Shown: positions 24,701 to 36,700 of the stretch, in pieces | Numbering within the stretch: the stretch's first letter is position 1 | How the letters are laid out: the number at the start of each line of letters is the position of its first letter | Source of the DNA: Patiria pectinifera | Lineage: Eukaryota; Echinodermata; Asteroidea; Valvatida; Asterinidae | Assembly: GCA_029964075.1 (NCBI GenBank) | Contig: CM057149.1 | Span: 4,102,465 to 4,166,464 of the forward strand | Reading direction: 5' to 3' | Length of the DNA stretch: 64,000 bases | Translations under genes and position numbers: made by a program | The notes under the pieces: model-generated | Database searches by the model: none | Seen by the model: only the letters and a program-made list of their open reading frames with translations | What the model was told of the DNA's origin: nothing

Positions 24701-27700
24701 ATACGATAAAGGCAATTTATAATTTGACCGATGGTGTGGGAGTAAAAAGTGAAGATTTGTGGACCGATGACGGATCCCTGAGGAACACCATATGTAAGCT
24801 GAACCTCAGAAGAGAGGGCATCCTTCACACAGACCTGACTCGTTCTGTCACTCAAGTAAGAGCGAAACCACTAGTGGACGGATCCATGTAGACCGAAGTC
24901 GTTTGTGAGGCTCTGTAAAAGAATGTTGTGATCGACTGTGTCGAATGCAGCCGACAAGTCGATCATAACGAGGAAAACTGCCTGATGTGCGTCAATAGCT
25001 CTGAGAAAGGCATCATGAACTGTAAGAAGTGCTGTTTTAGTACTATGAGCAGGTCGGTAAGCAGACTGGAGTGGTTTAGACAGGTTATTGGACTGAACGA
25101 AAGAAGCAACTTGAGAGGAAACCACTTTTTTCAATGAGTTTACCGAGGAAAGGTAAGTTGGACACAGGTCGGTAACTCGTGAGTTGCTGACTGTCCAGAG
25201 ATGGCTTCTTCAGGACAGGAGTGATCCTAGCTTTACGGAGCTCAGCCGGAAACACACCCGGAGACAGTGAGCAATTCACGATGCGACACAAAATCTGAAT
25301 GAGAGCAGGTAGGTGTTTTTTGACCAACCAAGTGGGCATGGGGTCGAGATCACATGATTTAGATGGACAGTGCATAATAAGTTGAGTTAATTCCTCCTCA
25401 GTATCAAGATCAAAACTGGACATGCTACAATGCAATGAAATCATACCAACATTATCAGTGGACGTGCAACAACCAGAGTAAACACTGTCACCTTCAGAGC
25501 GAATGCGATCGAGTTTGCTCACAAAGAAATCACAAAATTCATTGGCAAGGCAAACTGGAGCGGTGGAATCAGATAAATGACATTGGCTCTCTGTTTTATT
25601 TCACTCATCTTTTATAATTCATTTTCAGGCTAACCATAACCCAAGGTTGGGCATACATGTAAAAACATTTCATTTCAATATCATTTTAACCGTTTACTAT
25701 ACACACATTTATACCGGTTTGCTTTCTGAATGTAATGATTTCTTTCTTCCTGTACTTTCATCTTTGCCATATCCCAATATTTTTGACTCGCCAACAGGGC
25801 TCCTTACCCAAAAGTATGAGAATCCCCGCTGTTTTGACGAGCATTTGGTTTTCGGGCTACTGCTAAGTCGAACCCTACATCCCCCCCTCCCCGGATATCC
25901 GCGCCTGAGTGCAATATGAAGAATATTCGCAATTGTCTGACGACCAGTCATGTATGCATGACCTCCAAGCAAACAACTTCGTATAGGGTGCCCCGGCAAC
26001 ACGTGATTCGCGCTCAACGCAAGGGTGCGGTCGTGATGCGGCGCTCTCTTGCGGTGGCGGGTTATCGCTGCAGCGGGTAATCGCGCATTCAACCATAATA
26101 ACGTCTAGCCCCTAGACGAGCTCGAGTATAATTGACATCGCATCGCTAGCTAGCAAAATCGCATGTAATCGGTACACACTTATGAATTAACTGATGAATA
26201 ATCAAACTAATTTACAATGAATCCTCCTAGAACAAATACTAACATTAACACTTATAGAAAGAATGCAAGACTTTTCCTTTACAACTAAAAGTGCAATGTC
26301 GGTATTAAATAATAATTTACTATAAAGGCAAATTTATAACATTTTAACAGCATTTATAACAGCAACATGATTGATAACAAAAAACATAGGAAAACAGAAG
26401 AGAATGCGGGAACTCACCTATTTCAGAATGGGTGCATACCAATGTTCCCAAATACCTATGTCCCCCAATACCTAGTTCCCCAATACCTATGTCCCCCAAT
26501 ACCTGTGTTCCCCAACCCTAACTCTAACCCTTACCATCTAACACTTACTATCTGACCCTTACCCTAACCCTAACGATTTTGGGGAACATAAGTGTTGGGG
26601 AACATAGGCATTGGGGAACATCGGGTACTCCTCATTGGGAATTCATAATTGTTGACGAAATTACGACCTCTCCAATGTCCCATGTAATTCCAGTGGCTTT
26701 GAATTTACTCATAAGTTAGTTCCTTTGTCTTTGCTTGTATACGTGTATCACCATTAAAATTCATACTTGAACTCTGCTGGTCACTGATTTAGTTCTTACT
26801 CCCCCGTGTAAAATTCTTTTCAGATACGCTGGTCAATGATAGAAATAATACTAATAGTAACAACTATATACATCATGCTCAACTCTTACAAAACAAGTAC
26901 AAGAACAGTGAAGGTGTAAAACATCAATTTGTCATGCATAAAATTAATAAAAACAACAACATCATTATTACAAAACTCATACAAAACCAAAAAGAAATTC
27001 GGGAACTCACCTTCTTCAGAATAAAACGGTATGAACAGACTCATGTATAGGAGGAAAGGTGGTATTGATCCTGACTGTCCGCAGGTTGGAAGGGAGTGGT
27101 GGTTAGTTGCCCTATTGGAAATACATGTTTACTACATTACGACCTCTTCACTGTCCTATGTAATTCCAGTGGATTTGGGTCCACTCATTAGTAAGATTAT
27201 TTGTCTTTGCTTGTATTCGTGTTCCACTATTGAAATTCATACTTGAACTCTATGGGTAACTAATTAAGTTCGTAATCCCTATGTGTTAAATTCTTTTCAG
27301 ATACAAAATTACATCATATATTGAATATCAATATCATATGTACAGAAGCAGTTCCAACAAAACTGTGAAAACAACATAATTAAGATAAACCATATACATG
27401 TATAATTGAGATAAACCATGCATGGTAACAACTAGTTTTAAATTAGGTAGCTATTTGACAAATGTTTAATGTATTTAAGTAAGTTTATAGGTGATAATGT
27501 AAGTCTGCTTTAGCAAATTCTAAAACAAAATCGAGTGCATTTGTTCCAGTTGTTGGAAAAATGGGATATGAACATGTATTTACTTTGTATTCGTCTATAA
27601 TGTATTATCTCAACAAAATCTGTTATCTCTGCGTATGCACATCACATCGAACAAATTATGAAAAAAGTAGAACCACAGGTAATCGACATTTAGTGTTTTC

Positions 27701-30700
27701 CAAATTTTGTTTTCTATCCAAAAGCAAATGTAATAACTGCTCATGAAGCTAAACTGCCTGACTCTACAGTACATGCATGTTCGAAGTTCTTTATTGAATG
27801 CAAATGCTACTTTCACGATATTTTTAAAGTAATTTTTTGCCAGTTGTCAGAAAATGGAAGAAGTACAAAAAGGTGTATAGCTTTTTAAATGCTTTTAAAT
27901 TATTGTACAATGCATGTATTTCACATCCATCCATCTCTGAAAAGACTGTGTAAACCTGGCCAATTTTCATTAATCTCAACCCACACAAATGTGCTTGTTT
28001 TTCCCTCGTTTATGCATAAATGTATACTACATCAAAAGAATTATGAGAAACTTTGCAGTCCAAAGTTATCGACGTTTCAGTGTTTTCTAATCTTTTTCTG
28101 GCCAAACCAAATGAAAAAGCTGTTCAAGGAGCCATACTTACTACATTTCTAAGTTGGAAGGCATTTTGCTCTTCCACAACCTTTTTTATGCTACAGTTTT
28201 ATTGCGGAAGAGCATGCCAAATAAATGAACATATGGCACGTGGATGTACATGTACATGCATTTTTTCAAGCAAACTTGATTTCGAGATCCAGCTTGGTCG
28301 AACTATGACAACAACAGTTGCCTTCATGTTACATGTATTTTTATCCGCTCACCTTTGTGGAATTACTTCAAGTATCAAAAATGTGTAAGAGAAGTTAAGA
28401 ATTACGTGTAATCAGCCTTTTTCGATCTTTTTTTCTAGGTGTGCCTTCTGAAATAAGGAATCGGACAGTTTACCAAAAAGCACTCGAAAAGGGCAGTGAA
28501 ACAGTACATCGCACGCGACTGATGATTGTTGGTCAAGAACGAGTTGGAAAAACTAGCCTGATGAGGAGTCTCATTCATGAAAGGTATGTAGTACATTAAA
28601 GGGGGAATGAAATCCATTGTGTATAGCATACTAGTGGAGTATGAGAGATGACAATGGGTTCATTGTCTCTTTCTTATTACCCGCCGGCGAAGCCAAAGGG
28701 GTATACTCTGTCTGTCTTGACCTTCTCTATGTGTGTACATGTATCAACATTCATATACTTGAGCTTGGACAATAGAGGACAATATACAAACAGGTCAACG
28801 ATTGTGCGAAGGTCAACTTTTCAGGTACGTGGTACAACAAATACATGTTAGTTCTTCCCAAAAAGATGCAAAAGTAACAAGAAAACGGGCAATGGGAGGT
28901 CCATGATGGAAGGTGAAAGTGCTATGTGTTGACGTCCAAATCCTGGATATGGGAAGGTCTACTCTTGAGGTTGTGTACAACTCATATTATAGTGTTATTC
29001 TAATTAAAAAAAAAAAACAAATCAACAAAAGACGGACAATAGGGGGTATGCGGGCTGGTCTTGAACTTTAAAGTCCCCTAAAAGGCTATTGCTTTTTAAA
29101 GCTATAGGGTAAAAGTCAGGTAATCATGGTTGAAACAATATTAATGGTTTCAGCAGATCATGTCTAGAAAGTTACGTGGAATATCCTAACGACAATCATT
29201 TTCACTTCAAGGTCATACAATTCCAAATGAGAGGGCAGACAGGGCCAGAAACATGGGCACACCGTGCCCAAACCATGGGCACACCGGGCACAAGCCAACA
29301 TGGGCACACAAGCCTGATAAATAATTGGTACACCAGGCCCGCACATTGGGCACACTAGGGATGCAAGAGTGCAAATAAATTCCCATAGACACTAGTGCTA
29401 AATGCCCATACTTCAAAATTCTTTTAAAAATAATCATAACTCTCACAGGTATTCAAGCTGCACAGAAAAATGATTATCAACGCATCATCTTTCGTTTTCT
29501 TTTCATTTTTTGGTGGGTTGACCATTGACTTTTCGAGATGTTCTCACCCAAAGAAGACGACCCCTATTTTACCCAAAGCGGAAAAGTAGCGAAACCGAGA
29601 TATTGTTGCTAATTTGAACAGAAGTGGGGCACGCGTGAATCAAAGGGAGATATCCTCTTTTAGGTATGAATCTCCTCTTTAAAATGACACCCTAATCATG
29701 TCCTTACATTCACGGTTGACTGAGCAGGGAACAATATCACGAAAGGGTCTTTTTAGAGACTTGCGCCACTTTTCATGGTGAAATCTCTTTTACCCGACCT
29801 GCCTTGATTGGCAACCATAGCCTTTCACTCTGTGACAAATGAAACAACAAAAACCAAAATTGAAAAGTGGTGCGAGTCTCTAAATAGACCCTCTCATAAA
29901 ATGTGTCACTGCTCAGTCAACCGTAAATGTAATGTCATGACCAGGTTGTTACTTTAAAGAGGAGATTAACCCTAACAGAGTATAGCTCTCTTTGATTCAT
30001 ATGTGCCCTACTATTGTTCAAATTAGCAATAATATCTCGGTTTCGTTTTTTATCCACCCTGTATAGTGTTCAAATATTTGTGATTCGAATTGACTCGAGC
30101 TAAATTCTTGACTCGACTCGACTCGACTCGACTGCACTCTGTGACTTGAATTGACTCGACTCTACCTTCTTGACCTAAAGACTTGACTCGACTCGAGTCA
30201 CTTCTTTAAAATGGCTCGACTCGACTCGAGTCACAAATATCAGTGACTCGTTACAACTCTGGGACGATGTCCGTCGAAGCACTAAATATATTAATAATAC
30301 TACATATATAGCTACACGGATCCTATACCAATTATGATATGTACATGTATATAAATACTGATGGTGGATCCATTGGATGGTAGTGGGGTAAAAATATGGA
30401 AACATCAACACCTCTATGTGCTTTGAATGGCTGTGACAAAATGACCAGAATAACGGTTAATTCCCCTAAACACCATGTGCCCCAATGCGGAGGCAATGCT
30501 TGTCATCGGCTAGAAGTTGTCCATGCCTAATTTGCATATCCGTAACCTTTGAATCGGAATAATTCAGCAAAATTTGGAAAGTGTATTGCGTGATCTATAT
30601 TTTGATAAAATGTCAGCACGGCATCAAAGTCGATGTAACGAGTACTTGTTTATTGAAGGACAGTCCAACAGTGCCGTATGGGTAAATATAGGGATGCTGC

Positions 30701-33700
30701 GTAGCACTGTGTGCAGTATGGGATCCGAGCGCTGACAAAGAGGGCGCGTTTGTACCACTTTTCAACCTTTTTTGACAGCCCTTTGTATGGAGCCCCGTGT
30801 GCGTACTACCATCTAGGTTAGCGCGCGAAGTACGCACGACTTCCTGAATGTGCCAAAGCTAAAGCTCATTAGCCCATTAGCCACAGCGTGATCGCGTGAG
30901 CGTCAGGCGTTGTAAGCGCGCGAATACGTTCAAATTTAACCTGCCTATATTTATGGGATCTCAGACTAATCCCCGCCCCCAATGACTTTGGATCATTAGA
31001 AATACGCAGTGAATGGACCCGGGAAAACTCTCCTGGGCCTAATTTCCTGGCTCTGCTAACCACAGAATTCCGCGCTTACGACCACAAATTTTGTGCTAAC
31101 CTCGCTAGCAGAAAAATTCTGTGTTAACCCGTCAGCACAGAATCCTTGGTGACGGGATATACGCATGCACAGAAGCAAAAGTTCCTCCCCAACACGTGCA
31201 ATACGTTTACCGTAATCAAAGAATTTTCTGCTATAGTAAGCCAGGATTTTTGGTAACGTTAATAAGCAGAGCCAAGAAATTGGGCCCTGTTCTGACCGTT
31301 GAAGGAGGATCATTTGTACACCCGGAGCCCATAGCGTATTAATGTTGTTCATTAATTTTATGTTAGAATAAAACGAAGAAACTCAAAAAAAGCAGGGGAT
31401 GCAGCTTTGAATTACTTCTTGCCTACCATTCATCATAGTGTTACGAACCCAGAATGCTTGATTATGGAAATCTAGCGCCCTCTAACCAACTCTGTCCATG
31501 AAGTACACAATCTTCTTCTTGTCTTTTATAGTTCCTGTATTTTACCCATTTATCGTAAATTGCCAACTTGCACTTTTATTCCCAGGGTTTCTTACCAAGC
31601 ATAGCGCACGATGCAATGCCACGCGCGCTATGTGCGCGACTGACCACACCTCCTTTCGCCCCAGCGAGCTAAATTCCTTTCCCCATAGCATGTGTGCTTT
31701 AGCGTTCTCCGAGAGACTGCTCAGCGGCACGGAGCGGTTCTATCCCCGTGTGCTACCCATGAACTCTAACAGGAGTTCTCGGTCCAGTTTGCCAGTCCCG
31801 TACTTAGCTCGAGGGAATGTATGATGGCTTTAAATGGACATCCCACATATATATTGACGCCAATATTGACGCCAATATTCAAAACATGGACCCAAGTCGC
31901 GAATAATGACCCCAATATTGGCGCCAATATTCACGACATGATCTCCAAGTCGCAGATATTGACGTCAATATTGACGCCAATATTCACGAGATGGCCTCTA
32001 TGTCGGACATATTGACGCCAATATTGACGCCAATATTCACGACATGGCCTCTATGTCGCAAATGTTGACGCCAATATTGACGCCAATATCCACGACATGG
32101 TCTCCATGTCGCAAATATTGACGCCTATATTGACGCCAATGTGCACGACATGGCCTCCATGTTGCAAATATTGACGCCAATATTGACGCCAATATTCAAG
32201 ACAGGCTCAAGTTTTAAACCCACTCATGCGTGGTTTTTTTTTTTACAGCAACTTGGGGTGTCCGTTACCCACACATTCTGGCACCCAGACACACCAATCT
32301 CTGGCTGAACGTTTGTCGTGAGGCGCAGCGCTTCGTTCTTTACCCCCGCCCTGCAAACAGGACGCTGGGATACTCTGATGAGCTTCACAGAATCTTGTGA
32401 AGGAAGTGGCCTATGACATATGTATAAAGCATCTGGCTGCAGCTGTTCAAGACCGCGCAACTAGACAATGTGTGCAAATGCTATCCGAAAACTTCCCATA
32501 GAATTGCGCACATTCCATACCGGATGTGATTTCTGTTTTATTGTGGACCACGTGGACAAAATTTTGAGCGTCGCATAATGCAATCCGACCGTTCGCAACC
32601 TCGTCCCCAGGGTGTCGAACAGTACGCGCCCATCGCTACCTGCTCTCTCACCCTGGTATTGGATCATTTGCATGTGCAAGATTTTTGCAAACGTATGCAA
32701 ATGAGGAATAGTGTGGTGCCTTGGATATGCTTTACATTAGCGTTTGTTTTTGTATGCGGTGTCTGGGGTAAAAACAGAGTCAATTCGTCGTAGCACGAGC
32801 ACGGCGTGAGTTACGAAAACACGATTTTTTTTTAAATTAAACTGTTACTTTAACTTAAACTGTTACGATCTTATCGAGACAACATGCAGTTGTGATGTTC
32901 ATATTAATATGAACAAACTGAACACGAAATTAATATTTTCGAGAAGGCGTGGACGAATGATCGCGAAAACACGTACTGCACGTTGTGAATATATAGCACC
33001 AAGTACACGATAAAAATCCATTACTGGCCAATTGCCGTATCGAATCAGAATACAGGAAGAAAGTTTCCTATCCAGGGTTTGCTATTGGAAACGAGGTTGG
33101 AAATAAAGTAAGCACTGGGGACGAGGTTGGACCGTTCGTTTCGTGATTCGAAACGGAGCCTGAGCGAGTGACGGGAATTGTAAATTTACAACACAGATAA
33201 GTTTTACAGAATTTCTTACATTATTTCGCTTTTCAACGAGAAAAAAAATCTCTAAACTGGAATAAAAGAGTAATGAATCAGTTGTAATGGCCGTTTCAAA
33301 CCAAGCAGAGTCTAATACCTTGATGACGTGGAGGTCGCGGGTCACGCAAAATCCAACCAATCAGAGCGTGAATTCATCAGAGTATCCCAGCGTCCTGTTT
33401 GCAGGGCGGGGGGGGGGGGGTACGAGCGAAGCGCAGGACGAGCCATGAATGTTTATGTACATTGGACTCAAGGTGACCGTTTTAGCCGATTTTCGGCTAA
33501 CTTTGACAGAATTTTTGTTAAAAAACGAGAGTTTGACAGAAAATTTTACAGAATAGATTTTTTCGGCAGATTTCTGGCAGAATTTTGCAAAAATCATTGT
33601 AAATTTGATTTGATGAGAAAAACAGCAAATTTGAACAAAAAATGGTACATATTGGTTTTAAAAAGCTTCAATTCTTTCAAACAAACCCTGGCATAATGGG

Positions 33701-36700
33701 ACAGGTTGGATGGTCTAGGCAAGGTTGTAATTCCTCGAGCCAATGACTCAACTCCAGTCCGACTCGAGTCACAATTTTGGTGACTCAAGTCAAGTCGAGT
33801 CCGTAAGGGTAAATGACTCGACTCGACTCGAGTCGTCACTGCGAGCAAATGATTCGACTCAACTCGATCGAGTCCCTCATCAGAAGACTCGACTCGAGCG
33901 AAGGCTAATAAGACTCAATCGAGTCCCAAAAAATAAAAAGCGCAACTTTGCGAAAAGTATTTGCAATGACTTACAGTGCAAAATTTATACTCACTTTACT
34001 TTGCGAATAGCAGTCATGTACAAATATACAAGTGTCACGGACGCCCACCTTATAGTTCTAGAATGCACAAAATACTACACATTTTCGAATTCGCTCTTTC
34101 ATCATTGGTTTTGGGCGATTTCTTATAAAGCTTTTGGATTCTAATGCTTGCTAAAGTTATGGCCTCCTTTTATAAATTTTGGTATACATAGTGTTTAAAT
34201 AATCGTGACTCGAATTGACTCGAGCTAAATATTTGACTCGGTAAGACATCCTGTGTTGTAAATAACCTGTGACACAGTAACCTTTTAGCTCGTCACTCAA
34301 TTCATCAAGGTTGTTCGAGATGTTGTGTAAACACTTTTGCTCTCCATGTTTTCCTTTATGTAAATGCACACGTTTCTAGTCTATTGCAATAGGCACTCTA
34401 AGTAAATCATGTGACTAGTCATATGACATGGAAGTTTACTATTGGTTAATTCCTAAATCAGTGCTCATGCATTATTTAATCCCGACATGCTGTCATGATG
34501 ACCGATTGCAATCTGATATTTTAGTGTAACAGTTATATATGTAGAATTTCAAACTTACAAAAACTTACATAAACCTAAAAAGGATCCTGAAAGTGGGGAG
34601 GGGTTGGGTCTACAGGTGCCGACCCCCCTCCTCCCAAAAAAAGGGAGGATAAATGGAATGAAATGTCGGTAGTTACTATCCAAATGTAATGCAACAGTAA
34701 ATAAACCCCAAGCACTTGAAGCGTTGAAAGTACTCCCCCATGCGAAAAAATTGTAATTCATGATGGAATTCTGTGTCTCAACTATTGAAATTTGAGTGAA
34801 ACGTGACATATTATGTTACTCACACATGGACCGCTAAATTGTACATTTGTTTCATGCTAGAATGACTTTTAATTACAGGTTTAACAGCGAAGAATTATCA
34901 ACAGAAGGTATCACTACGGACTGCGCCATAAACATCAGCTCTGCACAATCATGGCACTGTAAAAGAGGTAGACACATTTAAACAATGATTTTTCCGCTAA
35001 AGTTAAAAACTGATGTTGCTGTTGTTGGTTTGAATATATATGTCAGTTTAGTTACAAGGCGGAGTTGTTGTCCAGACGATATTTTTTTTAAAAAATGTTA
35101 CATGATATGAAGAGGCATTTTTGAGTAGAAGTTGGTAACATAGCTATTTAAACTAATTTTTGGGGTGCTGACTCCGAAAAGGATGGATGCAAAGCTTGAT
35201 TTTCCAGAAGAAATGTAGCCTTGACCAAGGCTATCAGCTTGTTCCCATTATGAGCTTGTTCCCGCTACCGCACACCGCGCGCGCAGCAACACAATGTTGT
35301 ACTATACCGTTAGCCCCAACGACCCTTGCGTGTGCTTTGTGTGCATGTACGTACGCCCCACACTCACTTCCGCAAACAACCGTACAGTAAGTCGAGGCGG
35401 AAGATAGCCTTGACGCAACCGTGTATGCTGAATATGATAATTAGTACGCGCTATGGTAAGTAGTCTTCTCTCATTGGATAACGGCTAACAAAAATATGAA
35501 TATTTATTAAATTGCGTAATACGACCAAAGGTTTATAAACCAGACGGCCTGTGGTAACAATAATTATTGTAAAACACCCCCTTAAAATCTTAAATAATAG
35601 TAGAATAATATTTATAAAGTTACACATAGTTTTGGTCGAAAATGAAATGAAAAGGATGAAAAATTAGACCTTCAAAAAACGGCAAACGGTACAAAACCGC
35701 ACGCCGGCAAAAACGATGTCACCATGCACAGAGGCCACGTTGGGGCCGTCCACTGTAGGCACCGGCCCGGCTGGCGCCATGCAGTGAGACACGCTGCGCT
35801 TTCACGTTCAGCAGCAAAAAAAGCGCTCACACTATTGAGTATACTACGCTGACTTTGGGGGGGGGGGGGTATTTCTTCTAAGCTGTCACGGGGATGTGGG
35901 AAAACAATATCTCTCCTTCAGCAAACTTATTCTGTAAGACTGATTTTAACTTGTATGAACAACTTATAAGTTATATGTCGTATGTACCACTAATATCATC
36001 GACAGGGTACGACATATTCCGACAGGGTACGACTAATATCATCGACAGAATACGACATATATGTCGACAGGGTATGACATATCAAACATATGACATAATG
36101 TCGACAGGTGCCGGTACGACATATATGTCGTGCATAAGTGGAGTCGACAGGGTACGATATATGTCGCATACGACAAAGTCGTATATAAGTACGACTTAAT
36201 ATCTTGTGTGTACGAAATATGAATTGTAACTCGTATGTTCGACTTGTTTGTCGATTATGTCGTACACAACATATCTTGTGAGAACGACTTGGATCTCGTG
36301 CGATTTACATCTACGACTTACATGTCGTACGTATGTCGTAGGTACGACACACGATTAATTCATACGTACGCGTTAAAATACATGTGTCGTACGTATGAGA
36401 TGTATGTTGCACATGGTACGAATTCAGCGAGAGTTTTTTTTCACCATGTACCTGACAGTTTCGTATATTTCCATCCCAAAGTCAATAGTTCGTTTCTTGC
36501 AGTTAATTCATAGGGTGCTTATAGATACGAGTTAACCTGCATTCGATTAAATGGGTACGATTTGACCTGGGTCCGAGTTGACCTGTTCCCTACATTCGCT
36601 GTCAGAATAGCACGGGCAGGTAGCGGCGTGATAATGTACGCTGTTGCACCGACAAAACGTCGGCGGACTGTCTTGAACTGTCCAATTCGCAATACATTGG

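Larger units (their letters stand above)
19780..27300. repeat. Cluster of diverged segmental duplications
   Basis: Several modules recur in direct orientation. A GGTGGCATTGATCCTGACTG to GGCTGGCCAACCCCTG block lies at 19790-19970, 21355-21520, 22290-22460 and 23940-24110, with a partial copy at 27055. A following 430-bp block is shared between 19975-20400 and 24110-24550. A block ending TGGTCACTGATTTAGTTC, in three copies followed by CTTTTCAGATAC, lies at about 21710-21915, 23170-23415, 26635-26825 and 27090-27305. Spacing is irregular, so repeated unequal exchange with later decay and insertions is likely. It contains micro-exon 2 and lies in introns of the ROCO gene. Confidence 0.75.

Noticed and set aside
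26522-26575. CCCTAA run as a real interstitial telomere
   Set aside because: Too short and impure; it is part of a hairpin repeat.
31821-32015. Open frame with repeated ILTPILTP
   Set aside because: It is only the translation of the 53-bp tandem repeat.
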